A stretch of DNA of 54,549 nt, from the NCBI GenBank assembly GCA_964632005.1, contig CAZWAP010000014.1, forward strand, positions 1 to 54,549, in the 5' to 3' direction. Positions 35,160-43,334 of the stretch are shown one piece after another. This DNA comes from CAZWAP01 sp964632005. GTDB taxonomy: Bacteria; Planctomycetota; Phycisphaerae; Sedimentisphaerales; Anaerobacaceae. Under the pieces are notes generated by a model. The model searched no databases. It worked only from the letters and a program-made list of their open reading frames with translations, and was not told the DNA's origin. Position 1 is the stretch's first letter. Each line of letters begins with the position of its first letter. The translations under genes and the position numbers were made by a program.

Positions 35160-35223
35160 AATTCAGGCACATAATTGCAGCGGCTCCGCGAGGCGCGAAG
35201 GACTGCTGCTATGCTGTTGCGGG

Positions 35224-36279
35224 CTAATCCCATCCATACTCGTTGTGGTCCATTGTGTCTTTCCACGCCTCCAGGTTTTCGAGATAGACGCTCGTGCCGC
35301 GTGCCACGCAGCTGAGCGGGTCTTCGACCGTTTGAACCTTCAGGCCGGTGGCGTTTGCCAGCACTGTATCCATACCCCTGAGCAGGGCGCCTCCACCGCA
35401 GATGTGTATGCCGTTGTCTATCAGGTCGGCGGCAAGTTCCGGCTCGGCCTTCTCGAGAGTGGCTGTAACAGCGTCTATAATCGCAGCGATCGGGTCGCGC
35501 AACGCCTCGCGGATTTCCTCGCTCGTAATCACGATTTTTCTGGGCAGACCGGATATCGTGTCCCTGCCCGCTACTTCCATAGTCAATTCCTCTTCGAGGG
35601 GGGCGGCCGAGCCGATCTGGATCTTCACTTTTTCTGCTCTTGCTTCGCCGATGAGCAGGTTGTAGGTTTTCTTGAGGTGGTTGATTATCGACTCGTCCAT
35701 ATCGTCGCCGCCGATTCGGATAGATTGGGCGGTTGCAATGTCCGCCAGGGACATAATTGCGACCTCGGTCGTTCCGCCTCCGACATCCACGATCATTGAA
35801 GCTGTTGGGTCAGTGATCGGCAGGCCCGCCCCTATTCCCGCGGCCATCGGCTCATCCACGAGGTAAACCTTTCGCGCGCCGGCTCGCTCGGCGCTGTCCA
35901 TGACCGCACGGCGTTCGACGGCCGTGATACCGCTCGGGACCGCTATCACCACGCGGGGGTTGACCAGATGGCCTCGACCGTGAACCTTGCGGATGAAGTA
36001 GCCGAGCATCGCCTCGGTGATCTCAAAGTCGCTGATAACTCCGTCTTTTAAGGGCCTTATCGCGCTTATTGAGCCGGGTGTCTTGCCCAGCATCTCCCGC
36101 GCCACCAGGCCTACCGCCTCGCCGTTGTTCAGGACGATATTTGTTCCTTTTCGGACAGCGACGACCGAGGGCTCATTGAGGACGATACCTTTATCGCGGA
36201 CACAGACCAGCGTGGTGCAGGTGCCCAGGTCGATACCCATATCCATACTGAACCAACCTAAAACTGTGTCCAACACCAC
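35224..36279 (-). CDS. mreB: Rod-shape actin homologue MreB
   Basis: 351 residues. MGIDLGTCTTLVCVRDKGIV is the phosphate-1 loop, followed by LNEPSVVAVR, VIAVPSGITAVERRAV, the phosphate-2 motif MIVDVGGGTTEVAIMSL and IHICGGGALLRGMDTVL. MreB polymerises under the membrane and steers elongation. Start: GTG at 36279 with AAAGGAG six bases upstream, giving MVLDTVLGWFSMDMGIDLG, with the membrane-binding N-terminal helix. The frame is open further upstream, but without a ribosome site. Confidence 0.96.
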   Translation of the reverse strand: MVLDTVLGWFSMDMGIDLGTCTTLVCVRDKGIVLNEPSVVAVRKGTNIVLNNGEAVGLVAREMLGKTPGSISAIRPLKDGVISDFEITEAMLGYFIRKVHGRGHLVNPRVVIAVPSGITAVERRAVMDSAERAGARKVYLVDEPMAAGIGAGLPITDPTASMIVDVGGGTTEVAIMSLADIATAQSIRIGGDDMDESIINHLKKTYNLLIGEARAEKVKIQIGSAAPLEEELTMEVAGRDTISGLPRKIVITSEEIREALRDPIAAIIDAVTATLEKAEPELAADLIDNGIHICGGGALLRGMDTVLANATGLKVQTVEDPLSCVARGTSVYLENLEAWKDTMDHNEYGWD

Positions 36280-36350
36280 TTTCGACTCCTTTCGCAGAAA
36301 CGGGCTTTCCGGGAATAGTAAAGAGCGGTATCGTCGATGGCGCGAACTGC

Positions 36351-36512
36351 TTAAGGCATTGAGAAGACAACGCCGTAGTGCCTGTAGCATTGAATCAGCA
36401 CAAACACGGCCACTGCTATCGACGCGCCGCACGCCACGGCGAGCATAGCAGTGTAGATGTTGTCCGGGGCCTTGATCTTCTTCTTGCCCTGGGGCTGTCC
36501 ATTAGGACTCAT
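36351..36512 (-). CDS. 53-residue single-pass membrane protein upstream of mreB
   Basis: A short frame I translated by hand: ATG at 36512-36510, TAA at 36353-36351. The start MSPNGQPQGKKKIKAPDN is basic and cytoplasmic. A hydrophobic segment follows (about residues 22-42, AMLAVACGASIAVAVFVLIQ), and the end is short (CYRHYGVVFSMP). GAGGTTG stands seven bases before the ATG, a good ribosome site. It lies 125 bases after the coiled-coil protein and 71 bases before mreB, all co-directional. I do not recognise the family; position suggests a small partner of the rod complex. Easily missed because of its size. Confidence 0.75.
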   Translation of the reverse strand: MSPNGQPQGKKKIKAPDNIYTAMLAVACGASIAVAVFVLIQCYRHYGVVFSMP

Positions 36513-36637
36513 ATATCAACCTCGCATCATACCAATAACCCTTCTTCCGGGATCCGCTGTACAAAAGGCCTGCGGCGTTGGCTTTGCATCCCGCGCCGGG
36601 TTGCCACCCTGCCGGTAGTGAGTCACGCTTGCCCGTC

Positions 36638-37537
36638 TTAGGTACCTATGTTCGTACTTACTTTGTCGCCGACTCTGGGCGGTGTCTGCACGAGCTCCAG
36701 AAACCCCACCGCTCTTTCGGCGTCAACGTCGAGAATCAGGATATTGCAGATAAACTTGTCGTCGCGCGTGACGTAGAATTTCATCTTTTCTTTCACTCCG
36801 TCCGCAGCCCCGATGGATATCTCCGCCAGCGAATTCTTCAAGTCAACCCGCGTTATCTGCCCTTTTAGCCCGATAGCCTTGATATCCTTGGCTGGCAGCG
36901 GGGGTGCCTGCGCGACCTCAGCCTTTTCTACTGTGGGCGGCTCGGCAGGAGGCCTCTCGGCGATGGTCTTGCCGTACTGCCGCAATAGTTGCTCCAGTCT
37001 GGTCTGGAACTGAGTTTTCTGTTTGGTAAGCTGCCTGGCCTGCTCTTCGAGCTGGCTGATTATGGCCATCTTTGCAAGCAGGGTGGTGGTGAGTTCCTTG
37101 TTCTGGCTGACCAACTTGTCGCGTTCGGCCCTGAGGTCTTTAAGCTCGGCCTCCATGTTTTGCAGCCAGGTCTCCCACTTGTCGTTTGACTCTTTGAAGT
37201 CCTTGACGATGCTGGTCCAGCCGGCGACCTGTACCAGCAGCTCCGATTTTTCCCTCTCGGACTGGTTGAGTTTTGCCTGCAGCTCTCCGATCTGGGCTTG
37301 AAGGTCGGAGATAGTACCGTTCAACTGTTTTTTTACCCGGTCCAGTTCATCCTGCATCTTGTTGCGGTCTTCAATGGCCTTGACGGCGTCGGCCTTTGCG
37401 GATTGCAGCTCCGAGATCCGCTGAGCCCACTTCGCCCTGTAGTTCTCAGCATTGGCCACGTATGTCGCCACGATCCCGCTGAGGAAGATTGACGATACCG
37501 TCAGCAGAACGATCAAAACCTTCGTGAGTGTGCTCAC
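36638..37537 (-). CDS. Membrane-anchored coiled-coil protein heading the mreB run
   Basis: 299 residues, not a family I can name. N-terminal membrane segment (VLIVLLTVSSIFLSGIVATYV, about 7-27), then a long coiled coil (about 35-185: RISELQSAKADAVKAIEDRN, LDRVKKQLNGTISDLQAQIG, ELKDLRAERDKLVSQNKELT), a Pro/Ala hinge (ERPPAEPPTVEKAEVAQAPP) and a small C-terminal beta domain (about 220-298: GLKGQITRVDLKNSLAEISI, GAADGVKEKMKFYVTRDDKF). The layout, membrane segment then coiled coil then beta-barrel-like end, recalls MreC. Being first in the mreBCD-mrdA run it is a candidate rod-complex component. Confidence 0.82.
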   Translation of the reverse strand: MSTLTKVLIVLLTVSSIFLSGIVATYVANAENYRAKWAQRISELQSAKADAVKAIEDRNKMQDELDRVKKQLNGTISDLQAQIGELQAKLNQSEREKSELLVQVAGWTSIVKDFKESNDKWETWLQNMEAELKDLRAERDKLVSQNKELTTTLLAKMAIISQLEEQARQLTKQKTQFQTRLEQLLRQYGKTIAERPPAEPPTVEKAEVAQAPPLPAKDIKAIGLKGQITRVDLKNSLAEISIGAADGVKEKMKFYVTRDDKFICNILILDVDAERAVGFLELVQTPPRVGDKVSTNIGT

Positions 37538-37825
37538 ACCAGGCTCCTTTCACTTAACCCTTTTGTTCATTACACCCTCTGGGCCCGACGAACAGACCTT
37601 ACGGGGCTACGAGCCTTGCCGGACGGGTCCGATATTATACGAAGCAGCTAAGCACCGCTGATATGCCCCGACTGCGTACCTACACATTTTAATTGTACGC
37701 CCTGAGCAACGACCGGTCAAGCCATTTTTGGTCCTCCAATTCTGCAAAAGCCCCCAAAGCGTATTGCCCAAAGAGGACCAATCCCGCTCATCCCGAGCGT
37801 TCGGCGTCCCCGGGCTCATCGGCCC

Positions 37826-38875
37826 TCAATCTTTTATTCTGCTGCGCAGGACCGCCGCGGCGGCAGCCATCCTAACGGTTTTCGACTCGTCGCTGAGCAG
37901 CTGGGGCAGGTATTCTCTCAGAGAAGGCGTCGCGATTTGGCCTATGGCCAGTGCGGCCAGTATGTTGACGCGTGCCCGGTCTGTTGCCTCCATTCCTGCG
38001 GTCAGGTTCCTGCGGAAGACGTCGAGAACCTCCGGTTCTCCTGTTTTGTCGCCGAGCTTGCCGAGCTGGCCGGCCGCGGCCAGTCGAACCTCGAGGACCT
38101 TGTCGTCAAGCATCGTTATCAGCGCGTTTCTTGCTTCCGGCGTTCCCAGCGTGCCCATCGCCTTGATCCCCGTAACCCGCACATCCGCGTATGCGCTGAT
38201 CAACATTGTCCACAGCTTGGGGTATATCCGATCGTCTTGGAGCATTGCGATGGACTCGGCCGCTTGATAGACAACCTTGTCCTCGGAATCCTTGTCTTGC
38301 AGCGCCCAGTACAGCAGCTTGAGGGCCTCTTTGTCCCCACATTTGCCCAGCAGAAAGGCGGCATTGGCCCGCACAGTCTGATCCTTGCTGGCTATTGCCC
38401 GCCGTAAGACCTCGACGTACCTGGGGGAGCCGAGCCGCACCATCGCGTAGGAAGCGGCGATCTTGACGTTCAAATCCTTATCCCGGAGCAGTTGTTTGAT
38501 CGCGCTGACGCCGAAGGAGTACTCCATATCGCCGATGGCCAGCGCCGCGGCAAACCTGACCGGGGCAAATTCGTCCCCTGCTAATCGCTGAACCTTGGGC
38601 ATCAGCTTGATTTGGCCCGTCTCGGCGACGACTTCAATGGCCTTGACGCGGATGAAGGGGTTAGTGTCGTTCAGGCCTTCCAGGATAATACGATACGCCT
38701 GCGCGGTCAGCCCGCTTGTCTCGGACGGGCCGGTCAGCGTGGGAGCTTCACTCCTTTTCTGGGTCTCTTCGCACCCAAGAGCCAGGAACAAGGCGGAGAC
38801 GACCAGAATACCCCTGACCAAGAGCCCGAACTTTGTTTGCCTACCTGCTTCTGGTTCTCTGAGATTGTCTTCCAT
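37826..38875 (-). CDS. HEAT-repeat lipoprotein
   Basis: 349 residues. A signal peptide with lipobox (LVVSALFLALGC) ends at Cys near residue 34, so the protein should be lipidated. The rest is helical repeats of the HEAT/PBS-lyase kind with about 30-37 residue spacing, for example NPFIRVKAIEVVAETGQIKL, DLNVKIAASYAMVRLGSPRY, VRANAAFLLGKCGDKEALKL, VRLAAAGQLGKLGDKTGEPE. Such folds bind other proteins; the partner is unknown. Its start lies within the end of lnt (35-base overlap) with AGGGAAG upstream, so it is translationally coupled to the enzyme that acylates lipoproteins. Confidence 0.88.
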   Translation of the reverse strand: MEDNLREPEAGRQTKFGLLVRGILVVSALFLALGCEETQKRSEAPTLTGPSETSGLTAQAYRIILEGLNDTNPFIRVKAIEVVAETGQIKLMPKVQRLAGDEFAPVRFAAALAIGDMEYSFGVSAIKQLLRDKDLNVKIAASYAMVRLGSPRYVEVLRRAIASKDQTVRANAAFLLGKCGDKEALKLLYWALQDKDSEDKVVYQAAESIAMLQDDRIYPKLWTMLISAYADVRVTGIKAMGTLGTPEARNALITMLDDKVLEVRLAAAGQLGKLGDKTGEPEVLDVFRRNLTAGMEATDRARVNILAALAIGQIATPSLREYLPQLLSDESKTVRMAAAAAVLRSRIKD

Positions 38876-40598
38876 TTGACTTCCCTGACAAACGGGTTCC
38901 GAAACCTGCGGCCCCCAAGAGTCTGGCCAGAATCGGCAATATTATGGACGAAATAACGCAGGCTTCACAACAAAAATCCAGCCAGGGGCCGTATTTGCTG
39001 AAAAAAGTTACCCTTCTATCTATCGGCATTTTGTCCGCGAACCATCCAGCCATACCTGTACGGTTCATCGCTTTCTCAGGCAGCGTGCCGGCGGCGAAGC
39101 CATCGCGAATGTTACCCACGCTGTCGATCAGGCAGCTTATACCCGTGTTGACACTTCGAATGATGGCCAGACGGTTTTCGACCGCCCTGAATACACATAC
39201 GGCAGCGTGCTGCGGCAGCTCTGTACTGGGGCTGATTCTGCCTGAGTTCTCCTCGAATCTGACAAACCACCCGTCGTTGCTGATGTTGACAAGCCAGTCG
39301 ACCCTCTTTCGGCCTTTGTCGTCGAGAGCGAAATTCCGTGCAAGGTAGGGGACGACGTCCTCGTAGCAGATGATAACCGCGAATCTGTACGCCGGAAGCT
39401 CCTGGCCAGCCGAGCCGGCCATTTCAAAAACCGTATATCGGCTGCCGTAGTCCAGAGAATAATCGTAGTTGTACGGCGTGAACCTCATCAGCAGCTTGTA
39501 GAGCCCCGGCAGGGTCTTTCTGAAGGGCAGGACCTCACCAAAGGGCACTAAGTGAATCTTGTTGTAGCTTTTCTCATAAAGGGTTCCGTCGGGCCTGTAC
39601 ATAAACGCCGAGTTATACCTTTCGACCAGCTCGGTTCCCTCCCTGTTGGGCCTACCGCCGTAGGCCCCCACCAGCAGATAGGCTTTGCCCTTGGCATGCA
39701 TTTTGAGCTTCTGGTCGAGGATCTTCCACTCGTGGGCCGGGTCCAAAATGCCCTGGACCTCCGGGCTGAGCGTAGCCTGCACCATGGTTTCGGGCCAGAC
39801 AATCAGTTCAGCACCTGCTTTGGCGGCGGACCGGCTGTGCACCATCAGCTCGTCGAAGATCTGCTGGCCTTTCTCAAATGTCCTTTTTACGGATTGCGGC
39901 ACGTTTGACTGCAAGGAGGCGACAAGCGGGCCTGGCTGTACGAAATCCTCGGTCTGGGCTATCCGCCACCTTCCGTAGAGGATAGTTGCAAGCAAAGCCA
40001 TACTAACGATGGCAACTTTGACAAATTGGGTAATCTGGAAAAGTTTTTTGTTACTTGCGGCGATAATCAGCTCGGCCAGGAGCCCGTTTACCATTGCCAC
40101 GAGGAAGGAAACACCGCCGGCCCCGAATATGTCTGCTATCTGGATGATGGTCGTGTTCTGCCACTGGCTGTGCCCGAGCAGCCGCCAGAGGAACCCCCCC
40201 AGAAAAAGCCCCTGCATCTGTTCGGTACCGACCACGAGGATTGCTGAGGCCAAAAACAGCGGCAACTTCTTGCTCCTGCACCAGCGCAGCGCAAGGCCCA
40301 GCACCGGCCAGAGCAGGGCCGTATACAGGCAAAACGCCACCCACCCGACGACAGTTATCGGACTCATCCAGTAGAGATTTCCCAGCCAGTAGGCCAGCGA
40401 GACCAGGTAGGCGGCCACAGCCAGGCCGCGGGCCTTGGCCTGCGGACTACAGGCGAGAATAAGCGGGACCATGGATATCCACGCCAGGGCTGAGAGGTTG
40501 AAAGGTGGCTGAATCACGGTCAGCGACACCGCACTGGTGGCAAAAAGCACGCCTGTCTTGAACAATTGCTTCTTGGCGGATGTCTTGGTGTCCCTCAC
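38841..40598 (-). CDS. lnt: Apolipoprotein N-acyltransferase
   Basis: 585 residues, adds the third acyl chain to lipoproteins in the inner membrane. The first 210 residues hold about six to seven membrane segments. The nitrilase-type periplasmic domain carries the complete triad: Glu270 in ELIVWPETM, Lys347 in YNKIHLVPFGE and Cys411 in VIICYEDV. NISNDGWF and AVENRLAIIRSVNTGIS are also present. Start: GTG at 40598 with AAGG upstream, 4 bases after the preceding small gene. Slightly longer than E. coli Lnt (512). Confidence 0.95.
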   Translation of the reverse strand: MRDTKTSAKKQLFKTGVLFATSAVSLTVIQPPFNLSALAWISMVPLILACSPQAKARGLAVAAYLVSLAYWLGNLYWMSPITVVGWVAFCLYTALLWPVLGLALRWCRSKKLPLFLASAILVVGTEQMQGLFLGGFLWRLLGHSQWQNTTIIQIADIFGAGGVSFLVAMVNGLLAELIIAASNKKLFQITQFVKVAIVSMALLATILYGRWRIAQTEDFVQPGPLVASLQSNVPQSVKRTFEKGQQIFDELMVHSRSAAKAGAELIVWPETMVQATLSPEVQGILDPAHEWKILDQKLKMHAKGKAYLLVGAYGGRPNREGTELVERYNSAFMYRPDGTLYEKSYNKIHLVPFGEVLPFRKTLPGLYKLLMRFTPYNYDYSLDYGSRYTVFEMAGSAGQELPAYRFAVIICYEDVVPYLARNFALDDKGRKRVDWLVNISNDGWFVRFEENSGRISPSTELPQHAAVCVFRAVENRLAIIRSVNTGISCLIDSVGNIRDGFAAGTLPEKAMNRTGMAGWFADKMPIDRRVTFFSKYGPWLDFCCEACVISSIILPILARLLGAAGFGTRLSGKSNGRQSQRTRSR

Positions 40599-40602
40599 GT
40601 GG

Positions 40603-40824
40603 TTACCTTCTGATGCGCGGAAGTTTCCCCGCTTTTCTGAGCCTTAATAGTTGGTCGGCTACTTCTTCTGCCGAGAAGGCAATATTTCGCCTGGTTCGGC
40701 CGTTCAACGCCGCCGCGAATGCGTCCAGGGCCGTCCTGTCTTTGATTAGCCGGTCGCTGGGAATGTCCGTCTCTTTGTAGAGGCGCTTGAGTTCTTCGAT
40801 TTCGCAGGGACCCCATTGTTCCAT
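40603..40824 (-). CDS. Stand-alone Myb/SANT-like domain, second copy of the methyltransferase C-terminal domain
   Basis: 73 residues. It aligns almost without gaps to residues 257-326 of the methyltransferase just upstream: both have W at the start, then ELK-x-LY, then P, L, D, a central F and N-x-R, FS, V and a final LRK/MRK-x-GKL. The fold looks like a three-helix Myb/SANT or HTH DNA-binding domain, an inference from the pattern. Its ATG lies inside the methyltransferase gene in the -1 frame and the overlap is 79 bases. Either it is an overlapping coupled gene or the C-terminal half of one protein cut off by a frameshift. Confidence 0.72.
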   Translation of the reverse strand: MEQWGPCEIEELKRLYKETDIPSDRLIKDRTALDAFAAALNGRTRRNIAFSAEEVADQLLRLRKAGKLPRIRR

Positions 40825-41852
40825 AGCCCAGCCTCGGAGTGGGTGTCTATTGTTCTTGAGGGTATTGCAGGACCGCGTAATGGGCCGAGTTTACCGCTCT
40901 TTCTCATCAGGATCAGATGTTTGATGACTTGCTGGGGGGAGAAGAAATTGGCGCGGGTTCCTACTCGTTGGTTGAACTTGGCCGTGAATAGCGCCAACAG
41001 GTCGCTGTCGTTTCCCAGCTGTTCGGTGGGCACCTTGTTCTCGTGGTACAGCCATTTGAGCTCCGCTTCGAGCCGGGCCGTCCAGGTGGGTCCGGCCTCA
41101 CCTTCGACCGGGAACCTCCCGGATTCCTCGACGCGTTGCCGGGATTCTGCGGCGTACTCTTGCGAGATTTCTATTCCGGTGTACCTGCGTCCGAGCTTGT
41201 GTGCGACCACCGCGGTGGTTCCCGAGCCGCTGAACGGGTCGAGTACCCACTGGCCCGGGTTGGAGCTGACCCTTATGATCCGCGCCAGCAGGCTCTCCGG
41301 CATCTGGCAGGGGAAGTTCGTGCGTTCTCTGAATGTTCCGCAGATGCGCGGATACTCGTCCCATACGTCGTCGGGCATCTTGCCCGCCGGGTTGGCACGC
41401 TTGTCCTGGTACTTCTTCTGGCGGTCGGATATCACTCGCACGGCGACGTCGTTGAAAATGAAATTTTTCTCGTCATTGACAAAGTAGAGTATATGCGTGT
41501 GTGATCGGGCGAATTTCCTTTTGAGCTGCTGGCCGAACGTATAGTGCCAGATGATCCAGTTCCGCATAACCAACTCCAGCTTGTCGGCGATCTTCTTGAC
41601 GTCCGCGGCGTATTCATCCCCGATCGCGATATAGAAGGAACCGTGCGGCTTGAGCACGTTCTTGCAGGCCCGCATCCACCGCTCGGTCCACGCGACGTAC
41701 TCGCGCCCATCGACCTTGTCACGATACTTGTCGTACTTGTAGCCGATGTTGAAGGGCGGATCGGCAAAGATAAGGTCCGCGAACGGTTCACCGACCTTTC
41801 CGAGGATCTCTATGCAGTCGCCGCAGACGATTTTGTTCAGCAGCTCGCGCAT
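40746..41852 (-). CDS. DNA methyltransferase (adenine-N6 or cytosine-N4), beta-class order, with C-terminal DNA-binding-like domain
   Basis: 368 residues. Motif IV DPPF at 31-34 precedes motif I FSGSGTT at 207-213, the beta-class order seen in CcrM-like and type II/III enzymes. LADLIFADPPFNIGYKY-like and WVLDPFSGSGTTAVVAHKLG are clear. Residues 257-326 are a Myb/SANT-like domain (WTARLEAELKWLYHENKVP to MRKSGKL). The last 25 residues (WNNGVPAKSKNSSAST onward) are the out-of-frame reading of the next domain and look non-native. No restriction enzyme is beside it, so an orphan regulatory or cell-cycle methyltransferase is plausible. Target sequence unknown. Confidence 0.9.
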   Translation of the reverse strand: MRELLNKIVCGDCIEILGKVGEPFADLIFADPPFNIGYKYDKYRDKVDGREYVAWTERWMRACKNVLKPHGSFYIAIGDEYAADVKKIADKLELVMRNWIIWHYTFGQQLKRKFARSHTHILYFVNDEKNFIFNDVAVRVISDRQKKYQDKRANPAGKMPDDVWDEYPRICGTFRERTNFPCQMPESLLARIIRVSSNPGQWVLDPFSGSGTTAVVAHKLGRRYTGIEISQEYAAESRQRVEESGRFPVEGEAGPTWTARLEAELKWLYHENKVPTEQLGNDSDLLALFTAKFNQRVGTRANFFSPQQVIKHLILMRKSGKLGPLRGPAIPSRTIDTHSEAGLWNNGVPAKSKNSSASTKRRTFPATG

Positions 41853-41925
41853 ACGGGCATTGTAAGGTCTCTGCGGGCATCTGCAAGTGGAATTGCTGCG
41901 CCGGCGGCGGCCGCCAGGGGGGCGA

Positions 41926-42561
41926 TTAGTCCCTACGCGGCTTGATTTCTTTTTGTTGCTTGAAGAGCCTGCCGGTCAGATAGTCGGTGAAGACGACCTT
42001 CACCGTCAGCGAGTCGCTGTCGTCTTTGACCTTGTCGCCAACGTCGAAAACCAGTCTGTAGTTGGCCCCGATCACGGTGTCGAACCACAGCGTTCTGAGC
42101 TCATCGCGCTTTGTATGCCAGCTTGCGAGCCTTATCTGGCCGTCCTTGTTGTCGAGGTTGAGCAGCTCTATGTCGATGTCTCCAGCTGCCTTTATAATGT
42201 CGCCGTCCTGGTCAATGGGCTGCACGTAGACAATGAGCGTTTCCTTTTTGCCGTCGTTGTCCTTGTCGTACAGGTTGGTCAGCCTGGCGATCTTAACTTC
42301 CCTCAGGTTGTAGAGGTTCTCGCCCTTGACCTCATCCGGCAGGGCTGCCAGCACCTTGAGTTGCTTTTTGAGTGTCTCGACCTCGGCGTGGCTGTGCTGG
42401 AGCTGCTCTTGAAGTTGGGCGTTTTCGTCTTTGAGACGGTTGACCTGGTCAAACAACGGCAGTTCCTTGTCGGGCCCGGAGCAACCGGCCAGTGCCGCAA
42501 GCAGGAATCCGGCCAGGGACGCCGATATTACGCTCTGGAGAACCAATCTTGGGGTATTCAC
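41926..42561 (-). CDS. Lipoprotein with short coiled coil, unknown function
   Basis: About 211 residues. Signal peptide with lipobox LAALAGC (Cys near residue 27), then a heptad-like helix (FDQVNRLKDENAQLQEQLQH, VETLKKQLKVLAAL) and a beta-rich domain (ARLTNLYDKDNDGKKETLIV, GDIDIELLNLDNKDGQIRLA, LWFDTVIGANYRLVFDVGDK). The DKDNDGK stretch resembles a calcium-binding loop but stands alone. Start: GTG at 42561, preceded by AAGGGCGGG; the TTG at 42582 is weaker. I do not recognise the family. Downstream of clpP and upstream of the methyltransferase, all minus strand. Confidence 0.82.
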   Translation of the reverse strand: MNTPRLVLQSVISASLAGFLLAALAGCSGPDKELPLFDQVNRLKDENAQLQEQLQHSHAEVETLKKQLKVLAALPDEVKGENLYNLREVKIARLTNLYDKDNDGKKETLIVYVQPIDQDGDIIKAAGDIDIELLNLDNKDGQIRLASWHTKRDELRTLWFDTVIGANYRLVFDVGDKVKDDSDSLTVKVVFTDYLTGRLFKQQKEIKPRRD

Positions 42562-42634
42562 TTTTGCCCGCCCTTTTCTCAACGGTTTAGCGGTAAAGAT
42601 TTTTCAGCAGCCGCCTGCCAAGCCGGCCGGGCGG

Positions 42635-43276
42635 TCACTGATTCTGCTCTGCCTCGTCCTGCTGGTGGACTATCTCGGGCGCTTTCTGGAGTATCCTGTC
42701 GGCCAGGCCGTACTCTATCGCCTCCTCCGGGCTCAGCCAGAGGTTTCGGTCGCAGTCCTTTTCGACCTTCTCGACGGGCTGGCCGGTATGCTTGGCCAGT
42801 ATTTTATAAAGCCTGGCTCGCAGGCGGAGTATTTCCTGCGCTTCTATGTCCAGATCGGTGGCAGGGCCGATCAGCTGGCCGGCTATCATAGGCTGGTGCA
42901 GGAGCACCCGGTTGTTGGCCAGCAGGAATCGTTTCCCGGCCTTGCCGCCGGCCAGGAGCACCGCTGCCATGCTGGCGGCCTGCCCAATGCAGTACGTGGC
43001 GACGTCGCATCGCAAGAACTGCATAGTGTCATAGATCGCAAGCCCGGATGTGATTGAGCCGCCGGGGGAGTTTATGTAAAAGTGAATGTCGCTCTTGGAG
43101 TCCTCGTTGCTGAGGAACAGCATCTGGGCGATGATCAGGTTGGCCGTTGCATCGTCGATATTTCCCCCGAGGAACACGATTCTATCCTTGAGAAGCCTGG
43201 AATAGATATCATAGGCCCGCTCGGTACGGCCGCTTTTCTCGATCACTATGGGTACTAAGTTCTGGTTAAGGCTCAT
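42635..43276 (-). CDS. clpP: ClpP protease subunit with Asn in the triad (ClpP1-like)
   Basis: 213 residues, tetradecameric serine peptidase working with ClpX/ClpA. It starts LVPIVIEKSGRTERAYDIYS and has YINSPGGSITSGLAIYDTMQ, the nucleophile Ser102 in GQAASMAAVLLAG and His127 in VLLHQP. In the third triad position, where E. coli has Asp in TERDRFLS, this protein has Asn178 in CDRNLWLS; the codon is AAC. Listeria ClpP1 has the same Asn and depends on its ClpP2 partner for activity. It lies 58 bases after a second clpP, so a mixed complex is likely. The C-terminal end is acidic. Confidence 0.94.
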   Translation of the reverse strand: MSLNQNLVPIVIEKSGRTERAYDIYSRLLKDRIVFLGGNIDDATANLIIAQMLFLSNEDSKSDIHFYINSPGGSITSGLAIYDTMQFLRCDVATYCIGQAASMAAVLLAGGKAGKRFLLANNRVLLHQPMIAGQLIGPATDLDIEAQEILRLRARLYKILAKHTGQPVEKVEKDCDRNLWLSPEEAIEYGLADRILQKAPEIVHQQDEAEQNQ

Positions 43277-43334
43277 ATTTTCGATTCCAAGAGGTTAGGG
43301 TGTCCAAATCGGCCCGACCGGCTACCTGCAGCCA

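Noticed and set aside
40790..40830. Classical -1 slippery heptamer at the methyltransferase / second-domain junction
   Set aside because: No X-XXY-YYZ heptamer is visible, so programmed frameshifting is not directly supported.
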